A stretch of 6,235 nt of DNA. It comes from Flavipsychrobacter stenotrophus (GTDB taxonomy: Bacteria; Bacteroidota; Bacteroidia; Chitinophagales; Chitinophagaceae). A program made the position numbers and the translations under genes. How positions within the stretch are numbered: position 1 is the stretch's first letter; each line of letters begins with the position of its first letter. The stretch is from NCBI GenBank assembly GCA_947379685.1, contig CANCOG010000307.1, positions 1 through 6,235 of the forward strand, in the 5' to 3' direction. Positions 1 to 4,856 of this stretch are shown piece by piece. The notes below the pieces were generated by a model. The model had not been told where the DNA came from. It ran no database searches and saw only the letters and a list, made by a program, of their open reading frames with translations.

Positions 1-522
1 GGTGTACACCGGCTGGTGCGCATTTCCCCTTTCGATTCCAATGCGCGCAGGCATACTTCGTTCGCCTCGGTGTTTGTTTACCCGCTTATCGATGATACTA
101 TTGATATACAGGTAAGTCCTGCGGATGTAGAGTGGGCGTTCTTCCGCTCAGGCGGCTCGGGCGGCCAAAACGTAAACAAGGTGGAAACAGCAGTAAGGTT
201 GAAGCACATACCTTCCGGAATAATAGTAGAATGCCAGATTGCCAGAACACAGGGAGAAAACCGTGAGAAGGCAATGACCATGCTGAAAAGCCGACTCTAT
301 GAAGAGGAACTACGCAAACGCCAGGAAGTATTGAATGCCACCAATTCTTCTAAAAAGAAAATCGAGTGGGGCTCTCAGATCAGGTCTTATGTGTTCCACC
401 CTTACAAAATGATCAAGGATCACCGTACCGACTATGAAGTGGGTAACGTTGGCCCGGTGATGGATGGCGAACTGGATGACTTCATTAAGGCTTATTTGAT
501 GTGCGAAAAAGAGGGGGAGTAA
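1..522 (+). CDS. prfB: Peptide chain release factor 2 (RF2), C-terminal part; 5' end outside window
   Basis: RF2 recognises UGA and UAA stop codons in the ribosomal A site and triggers hydrolysis of peptidyl-tRNA. The reading frame is open from base 1 (first residues GVHRLVRISPF), so the gene begins upstream and about 173 residues of its C-terminal half are present. The SPF tripeptide that discriminates RF2 from RF1 is encoded at 25-33. The catalytic GGQ of domain 3 is at 160-168, inside SGGSGGQNVNKVETAVR. The late block WGSQIRSYVFHPYKMIKDHRT and the closing VMDGELDDFIKAYL are typical RF2 C-terminal features. The gene ends in TAA. The GTG at 16 is an internal valine, not a start. The programmed +1 frameshift site found in many prfB genes would lie near the 5' end and cannot be judged here. 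Family assignment is very secure. Confidence 0.97.
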   Translation, partial: GVHRLVRISPFDSNARRHTSFASVFVYPLIDDTIDIQVSPADVEWAFFRSGGSGGQNVNKVETAVRLKHIPSGIIVECQIARTQGENREKAMTMLKSRLYEEELRKRQEVLNATNSSKKKIEWGSQIRSYVFHPYKMIKDHRTDYEVGNVGPVMDGELDDFIKAYLMCEKEGE

Positions 523-525
523 TTA

Positions 526-550
526 TTAATGGTTAATTGTTAGTGATTAG
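526..550. repeat. Degenerate TTAATGG-type heptad repeat
   Basis: Starting four bases after the prfB stop codon, the sequence reads as consecutive 7-base units: TTAATGG (526-532), TTAATTG (533-539), TTAGTGA (540-546) and then TTAG (547-550). The units share TTA at the same phase and differ at one to three other positions. It is short and degenerate, so it may be a decayed simple repeat or chance in AT-rich DNA. Confidence 0.4.
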
Positions 551-596
551 TAGGGTGTCGCTGTTATTGTGAATGCTTTTAAAATTGGGATTTGAT

Positions 597-761
597 ATGA
601 AAGCAGGGAAAATAAGTAGGTTGTTGTCGCGTTTTAAATTTATCAAGGTTGTAGCTACGGGGAGCAATGCTAACCGGACAATTGAAGCTATCCTGGAACA
701 CCAACTTATGAAACGAGAGACACTCAAAAAGAAGAATAAGGCTATTGCAAGGTACTTGTGA
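597..761 (+). CDS. Possible small basic protein, function unknown
   Basis: An open frame starting with ATG at 597 and ending with TGA encodes 54 residues (MKAGKISRLLSRFKF...AIARYL). An in-frame ATG at 573 would add eight residues. The product is rich in Lys and Arg, and its second half (NRTIEAILEHQLMKRETLKK) looks strongly helical. There is no signal peptide or transmembrane segment. It lies alone between prfB and the ABC gene on the same strand, 75 bases after prfB. A short GGGA at 587-590 precedes the 597 start, but there is no clear ribosome binding site. I recognise no family. The basic helix-rich composition could suit a small nucleic-acid-binding protein or antitoxin-like peptide, but this is speculation. 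It could equally be a chance ORF or a remnant of a longer gene. An overlapping minus-strand frame also exists and looks less protein-like. Confidence 0.3.
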   Translation: MKAGKISRLLSRFKFIKVVATGSNANRTIEAILEHQLMKRETLKKKNKAIARYL

Positions 762-775
762 TACTGCGAACCGCA

Positions 776-806
776 TTGTTTTGTGCCTTGCACCAACTTT
801 ACTTTG
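776..806 (+). promoter_or_regulatory. Weak Bacteroidota-type promoter candidate for the ABC gene
   Basis: TTG at 776-778, a 20-base spacer and TTACTTTG at 799-806 resemble the Bacteroidota pattern of TTG around -33 and TAnnTTTG around -7. The -7 element has one mismatch, T instead of the normally conserved A at its second position. If real, transcription would start near 813 and leave a leader of about 120 bases before the ABC start codon. This is pattern matching by eye only. Confidence 0.2.
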
Positions 807-916
807 TGCTCTTAATTTATTCGCCTTACCTCTAAAATAGCGACCCTTGTGAATGGCTTTGTGAACCTTGTGGTAAAGTGCCGATGACCGAAATTACACC
901 AATGTGATATAAAAAT

Positions 917-923
917 GAGGAAG
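917..923 (+). promoter_or_regulatory. SD-like sequence before the ABC transporter start
   Basis: GAGGAAG ends eight bases before the ATG at 932, a normal Shine-Dalgarno distance, and is followed by an AT-rich spacer. It supports the chosen start. It is notable because the other complete genes in the window have no such sequence, as is usual in Bacteroidota. Confidence 0.45.
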
Positions 924-931
924 AATTTTAA

Positions 932-2695
932 ATGTCGCAAGAACAACCGAAGAAAAAACTGATTGACCTGAAGCTGCTGCGGCGGTTGTTTGCGTTTACG
1001 GTGCCCTATCGTAAAACGTTGATTTTTTCAATGTCCTTGTCTATTATTTTAGCCATTGTTTCCCCTTTGCGGCCCTACCTGATACAGCAGTCTGTTGATG
1101 TATTTGTGAAAGGGCGGCTACTGGAGGGATTGATTAAAATAAGTCTGGCGCAGCTGGGCATTTTGCTGGCTGAAAGTTTTTTGCGGTTTTGGTTCATGTA
1201 CCGTATCAACTGGCTGGGGCAAACCGTCGTGAACGACATACGGACGGCTGTGTTTAAAAAAATCCTCTACCAGAATATTGCGTACTACGACCAGATGGCG
1301 ATCGGTACATTAACGACCCGCACGGTCAATGATCTGGAATCGGTCAACGATGTATTTTCAGAAGGCATCATCTCTATTGTTGCCGATGTAATGACCATCA
1401 TTTCCATCATCATCGTGATGCTGTTTACCGACTGGCGGCTGACGCTGGTTTGCCTTTCAGTATTCCCTGTTCTTATTGTCGCCACCTATATTTTTAAGGA
1501 AAGTGTGAACAAGTCTTTCCAAAGGGTGCGCAATGCGGTTGCAGCTCTTAATGCGTTTGTGCAGGAGCACCTCACGGGCATGTACCTGGTGCAGGCATTT
1601 GCGGCTGAAGAGCGGGAAATGAACAAGTTTAAAGAGATCAATAAGGAGCACAGGGACGCCAACATAAAGGGCATTTTCGCCTATTCTGTTTTCTTTCCAG
1701 TGGTAGAGATCATTCTGGCACTTTCACTTGGACTGTTGGTTTGGTATGGCTCTGTGCGGCTTATGCATTATGGAGCTTCGCCGGGCATTATCATCGCGTT
1801 TGTTATGTACATTAACCTGTTGTTCCGCCCACTGCGCATGATGGCAGATAAATTCAATGTGCTTCAAATGGGTGTTATTGCCGGGGAACGTGTATTTACC
1901 GTATTGGACAGCCAGGAGAACCTACAGGGAAATGGCAGTTATTCCCCTGATAAAATTGAAGGTGCTATTGAGTTTAACGATGTGCGGTTTGCCTACAAGC
2001 CAGGCGTACCCGTGTTAAAAGGTGTCTCCTTTAAACTGGAACCCGGAAAAACCCTTGCGGTTGTTGGCCATACCGGTGCGGGAAAATCATCGCTCATCAG
2101 CATCCTCAACCGGCAATATGAAATAGAAAGCGGCACCATAAGTATTGACGGTCGAAACCTGCATGACTACGACATTTACAACCTCAGGGGGCACATAGGT
2201 ATTGTATTGCAGGATGTATTTCTGTTTTCAGGGACAGTGCTGGACAATATTACTCTCCGCAACAAGGACATCCCCCGCAGCCGTGTGGAAGAGGTAGCCA
2301 AAATGCTGGACATTCACGACTTTATTATGCGCCTGCCGGGTGGTTATGATTTCGATGTTATGGAGCGGGGAAACACTTTATCACAAGGGCAACGCCAGCT
2401 GCTCTCCTTTGCAAGGGCACTGCTGTATAACCCTTCTATACTCATACTCGACGAGGCAACTTCCTCCGTTGACAGCGAAAGTGAACAGCTGATACAACAC
2501 GCGATAGACACGCTCATAAAGGGCCGAACCTCTATAGTTATTGCCCATCGGCTTTCCACCATCCGCAAGGCCGATGAGATCATTGTTATGGATCACGGTG
2601 TTATTGTTGAGCGGGGTAATCATGCCTCGTTGTTAACTCAAAAAGGCGCCTACCACAATTTGTATACCACTGTTGAACAGGGGGTGAAGGCATAG
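932..2695 (+). CDS. ABC exporter half-transporter, MdlB/YheH/MsbA-like (permease fused to ATPase)
   Basis: This 587-residue protein has the usual type I exporter (ABCB-like) layout and length: an N-terminal membrane domain (about 1-325) fused to a nucleotide-binding domain (about 345-580). It should sit in the inner membrane as a dimer and use ATP to export a hydrophobic compound, peptide or lipid. Hydrophobic segments lie near residues 30-50, 66-88, 144-165, 168-188, 250-273 and 284-300, giving six predicted spans. ATPase motifs are complete: A-loop Tyr355, Walker A GHTGAGKS (379-386), Q-loop Gln427, signature LSQGQ (483-487), Walker B ILILDE (503-508) with catalytic Glu508, D-loop SSVD (511-514) and switch His539. 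LSQGQ in place of LSGGQ fits the MdlB/YheH branch. Intact motifs suggest an active homodimer, and no partner half-transporter is adjacent. The substrate cannot be predicted. The start is supported by an SD-like GAGGAAG. Confidence 0.95.
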   Translation: MSQEQPKKKLIDLKLLRRLFAFTVPYRKTLIFSMSLSIILAIVSPLRPYLIQQSVDVFVKGRLLEGLIKISLAQLGILLAESFLRFWFMYRINWLGQTVVNDIRTAVFKKILYQNIAYYDQMAIGTLTTRTVNDLESVNDVFSEGIISIVADVMTIISIIIVMLFTDWRLTLVCLSVFPVLIVATYIFKESVNKSFQRVRNAVAALNAFVQEHLTGMYLVQAFAAEEREMNKFKEINKEHRDANIKGIFAYSVFFPVVEIILALSLGLLVWYGSVRLMHYGASPGIIIAFVMYINLLFRPLRMMADKFNVLQMGVIAGERVFTVLDSQENLQGNGSYSPDKIEGAIEFNDVRFAYKPGVPVLKGVSFKLEPGKTLAVVGHTGAGKSSLISILNRQYEIESGTISIDGRNLHDYDIYNLRGHIGIVLQDVFLFSGTVLDNITLRNKDIPRSRVEEVAKMLDIHDFIMRLPGGYDFDVMERGNTLSQGQRQLLSFARALLYNPSILILDEATSSVDSESEQLIQHAIDTLIKGRTSIVIAHRLSTIRKADEIIVMDHGVIVERGNHASLLTQKGAYHNLYTTVEQGVKA

Positions 2696-2704
2696 TGCCA
2701 TCCG

Positions 2705-4039
2705 TCATTCTTTCTTTCCTTCTTCAATAAATTGTTGTTTCAAAGGTCTGTAGGTTCCCAATGCATGGAATAGTGTTTCCTTTGGAACAAAGTAGAAGGG
2801 ATGCGGATGCTGGTCCCAATATCCTGCATCGTAAGTATACCGCCTACGTGATAGATAGGCCTTGTCATAGAATTTTTTCACGAGATCCTCCCCTACATAT
2901 CGCGATACCGAATCGCAGTACAGTTCGGTGTAGAACGTATGACTGAATGCGAATGACCCGAATATGGAACGATAGAAATTGTTGGTGTACTCATGCAGCA
3001 GTTTATCCAGGTGCCACTTGCCATTTACCTGTTTATATTCAGCTGTAAGCTTCCCATTCACGAACCTGAAAAAGTAGCGTTTCGATGGCCTTACGACATT
3101 GATATTGGACATGTCAGGTCCATAATCATAACTGGGATTAATAAGCGCATAACGTTCAAATTTCCTGATAGCGAACGTGCCCCGTTCTATGGTGATCGTT
3201 CCGCGCTCAGCAGCTTCCCCATAATATACGCTGTAAGTATAACCATTGATACCGTGGCTTTCGCTGGTAAAATCTGAACGATAGTAGTTGATCACATAAT
3301 CGTCTGCTTTGTGACTCGTATCGAAGCTGAAATGATAGCGTCCGAAATTACCCGTCATAAGCGAACTGCTGTGAAGGTGGTAAATGGGGTCCTCAGCTAA
3401 AATTTCATCCAGTTCGGTCTCCATAAAATCACTGATGATGGGTTCGTACTTGCTCCGCCTGATATGGGGAATAGCAAAGGCCTCAGCAGCCTTTACCTGC
3501 TTCTTCTCGACTGTAAGTTTATCCCTCACCACGGCCTCTGCTTCTATAAAATTGGAATACCTGTTGTCGGCCTTCTCAAACTCCCGATAAAAATAAAATC
3601 CAAAATGGCTTTTACACTCAAAATTTCTGGAAATAGCCGCAACTGCCTGCTCTACTACTTCCGTAGCAGATAGCCCCCTCAACACAAATTCCTCCAGCGG
3701 ATTTGCCGCCACATCAACGTACACTTTCTCGATTGCTGCAAATGTTCGCTGGTAATTAACCTTGGCCCGGCAATTAATGGACCTGATATCGAGCTCCACT
3801 TTTTTAACATCGCCAGGCAACTCAAATGAAAACGCCCCCAGGGAATCAGTCAATACATGGTAGCTGGTCCGCTTTACCTCAATAAATGCAAATTTTACCG
3901 GCAGCGAATCGGCGGTATTGATTAATACACCTTTGAATATGGATTGTGCTGATGCTACATACTGCAGCACCAGCAGAATGCAAAGCAGTGTTGCGAATTT
4001 TTTGGTTAAATAATGGCTTGATGTGCCATTTGGGTGCAT
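2705..4039 (-). CDS. Secreted protein with CarboxypepD_reg-like N-terminal domain, function unknown
   Basis: This 444-residue protein begins with a signal peptide: a basic TKK at 12-14, a hydrophobic core of about 16-28 and a likely cleavage after VASA (residue 31), so it should be exported to the periplasm or outer envelope. Residues of about 33-110 match the style of the CarboxypepD_reg-like beta-sandwich (PF13715 family), with FKGVLINTADSLPVKFAFIEV and TDSLGAFSFELP (64-75). These domains also occur at the N-terminus of SusC/TonB-dependent receptors, but no plug or barrel follows. Next comes a helical block (EVVEQAVAAISRNF, 127-140) and a long aromatic-rich region opening with FGFYFYREFEK (146-156). 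This is the layout of the many stand-alone Bacteroidota proteins annotated only as carboxypeptidase-like regulatory domain proteins. No peptidase motif is visible. The gene converges on the ABC transporter gene, with 9 bases between stop codons. The ATG at 4039 is the only good start ahead of the signal peptide. The role is unknown, and an envelope function is inferred. Confidence 0.85.
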   Translation of the reverse strand: MHPNGTSSHYLTKKFATLLCILLVLQYVASAQSIFKGVLINTADSLPVKFAFIEVKRTSYHVLTDSLGAFSFELPGDVKKVELDIRSINCRAKVNYQRTFAAIEKVYVDVAANPLEEFVLRGLSATEVVEQAVAAISRNFECKSHFGFYFYREFEKADNRYSNFIEAEAVVRDKLTVEKKQVKAAEAFAIPHIRRSKYEPIISDFMETELDEILAEDPIYHLHSSSLMTGNFGRYHFSFDTSHKADDYVINYYRSDFTSESHGINGYTYSVYYGEAAERGTITIERGTFAIRKFERYALINPSYDYGPDMSNINVVRPSKRYFFRFVNGKLTAEYKQVNGKWHLDKLLHEYTNNFYRSIFGSFAFSHTFYTELYCDSVSRYVGEDLVKKFYDKAYLSRRRYTYDAGYWDQHPHPFYFVPKETLFHALGTYRPLKQQFIEEGKKE

Positions 4040-4191
4040 AGGTTTTTTGAAATAAAGTTAGGGAGAAATGTAGAAAATTGGCAGTCTGTTCAGAGTGTAT
4101 CTTCAACAATCGCAAAAGGAGACCCAGGTGAATAAAAGTTACCTTAAATTGCGCATGGAGCGTAACAAGAGCCAAAATATCGCCTAAGACA

Positions 4192-4238
4192 CCCCCCAAA
4201 ATGCAACCCCAAGCTTTGCCATCTCCCAACAAAACCCC
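4192..4238 (-). other. G-tract cluster, possible G-quadruplex on the minus strand
   Basis: The plus strand has C-tracts at 4192-4197 (six), 4207-4210 (four), 4225-4227 (three) and 4235-4238 (four). The minus strand therefore carries four G-tracts of at least three, separated by 7, 14 and 9 bases. Two loops exceed the classic limit of 7, so any quadruplex would be a long-loop, less stable type. The tracts lie immediately upstream of, and slightly overlap, the proposed Uma2 -7 element. Confidence 0.3.
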
Positions 4239-4246
4239 AACTTTGC
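4205..4246 (+). repeat. Tandem direct repeat AACCCCAA(G)CTTTGC
   Basis: AACCCCAAGCTTTGC at 4205-4219 and AACCCCAACTTTGC at 4233-4246 differ only by one inserted G. Their starts are 28 bases apart. The second copy contains the proposed -7 promoter element of the Uma2 gene and the first supplies its TTG, so the pair may be a duplicated promoter element or a pair of operator sites. Confidence 0.5.
4216..4245 (+). promoter_or_regulatory. Bacteroidota-type promoter candidate for the Uma2 gene
   Basis: TTG at 4216-4218, a 19-base spacer and CAACTTTG at 4238-4245 fit the Bacteroidota TTG / TAnnTTTG promoter with one mismatch (C for T at the first -7 position). A start around 4251-4253 would give a short leader of about 10 bases before the ATG at 4263. 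No Shine-Dalgarno sequence is present, which is common in this phylum. Confidence 0.4.
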
Positions 4247-4262
4247 AGTAACACTTTAGTTT

Positions 4263-4853
4263 ATGCGTTTCTCTGACCTTGATTTAAGCAAACAATACAG
4301 TTACGCGGATTACTTCCGGTGGACGCTTGAAGATCGTATTGAGATCATCAATGGGAAGGTATATCAGATGTTCCCTGCTCCAAGTACCTGGCATCAGATG
4401 CTGTCGTTAAAGCTTAGCGTTAAACTCGGGAGCTTTTTAGACAAAAAACCCTGCAAAGTTTTTGCAGCCCCATTTGATGTACGGCTACCCGGAAAATCGA
4501 AGGAAGACAAGGACATTCTAACCGTGGTTCAGCCAGACCTATGTGTTATCTGCGACCCGGCAAAAATTGACAAAAGAGGCTGCATTGGCGCACCCGACAT
4601 TGTAGTTGAGATTCTGTCTCCTGGCAACAACGCAAAAGAACTTAAAAACAAATTCACCCTTTATGAAGAAGCCGGGGTTAAAGAATATTGGATAGCCTCA
4701 CCACAGGACAATACGTTTGTCGTGAATATTCTGGTAGACGGAAAGTATATCACTACCCGCACCCTAACGGTTGGCGACGTTGTTACCTCGCTGATACTCC
4801 CTGGTTTTTCACTGGACCTGGAAGAATTATTCGAAGGCATTAACTACGAATAA
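4263..4853 (+). CDS. Uma2 family (DUF820) PD-(D/E)XK nuclease-like protein
   Basis: This 196-residue protein has the normal length and motif order of the Uma2/DUF820 family (PF05685), which has a restriction-endonuclease-like fold. Visible family signatures are YSYADYFRW near the N-terminus, Glu27 in RIEIINGKVY, His44 in STWHQ, QPDLCVICD with Asp92, GAPDIVVEILSP with Glu116, and Lys130 plus the LYEEAGVKEYWI block (133-144). Glu27, Asp92 and Glu116 are the expected metal-binding or catalytic acids, so the core looks intact. One small difference is Glu126 where many members have Asp in the D..K spacing before LY. The protein should be cytoplasmic, with no signal peptide or membrane segment. No biological role is firmly established for the family. 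It is not next to a methyltransferase, transposase or defence gene. It runs tail to tail into the transglutaminase-like gene, with three bases between stop codons. The family call is secure; nuclease activity is inferred. Confidence 0.93.
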   Translation: MRFSDLDLSKQYSYADYFRWTLEDRIEIINGKVYQMFPAPSTWHQMLSLKLSVKLGSFLDKKPCKVFAAPFDVRLPGKSKEDKDILTVVQPDLCVICDPAKIDKRGCIGAPDIVVEILSPGNNAKELKNKFTLYEEAGVKEYWIASPQDNTFVVNILVDGKYITTRTLTVGDVVTSLILPGFSLDLEELFEGINYE

Positions 4854-4856
4854 ACC

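Larger units (their letters stand above)
523..931. other. 409-bp gap between prfB and the ABC transporter gene
   Basis: This AT-rich gap contains, in order, a degenerate heptad repeat directly after the prfB stop codon, a possible small ORF (597-761), a weak promoter-like element (776-806), a cluster of TTGTG motifs (781-872) and an SD-like sequence (917-923) before the ABC start. I see no GC-rich hairpin followed by a T-run, so no intrinsic terminator for prfB can be called. No tRNA or known riboswitch is recognisable. Confidence 0.6.

Noticed and set aside
16..18. GTG as the start codon of the first gene
   Set aside because: The frame is open to base 1 and the residues before it (GVHRL) match conserved RF2 sequence, so this is an internal valine of a truncated gene.
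748..758. CAAG-GTA-CTTG inverted repeat at the end of the small ORF
   Set aside because: A four-base-pair stem with no following T-run is expected by chance and gives no support for a terminator or operator.
533..796. Minus-strand 87-codon open frame in the prfB-ABC gap
   Set aside because: It has a mixed, Cys/Phe/Ser-rich composition without domain features and overlaps the more protein-like plus-strand frame; it is probably a shadow.
2689..2699. GGCA-TAG-TGCC inverted repeat as a terminator at the ABC gene end
   Set aside because: The stem is only four base pairs, includes the stop codon in its loop and is not followed by an uninterrupted T-run.
4053..4060. Minus-strand TAACTTTA as a -7 element for the secreted protein gene
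   Set aside because: It lacks the final G and there is no TTG at a usable distance upstream. A second candidate, TAACTTTT at 4134-4141, has a TTG only at a 24-base spacing, so neither is called.
3879..4232. Minus-strand 117-codon open frame spanning the divergent upstream region
   Set aside because: It overlaps the well-supported secreted protein gene in another frame, reads through the promoter region and shows no family features.
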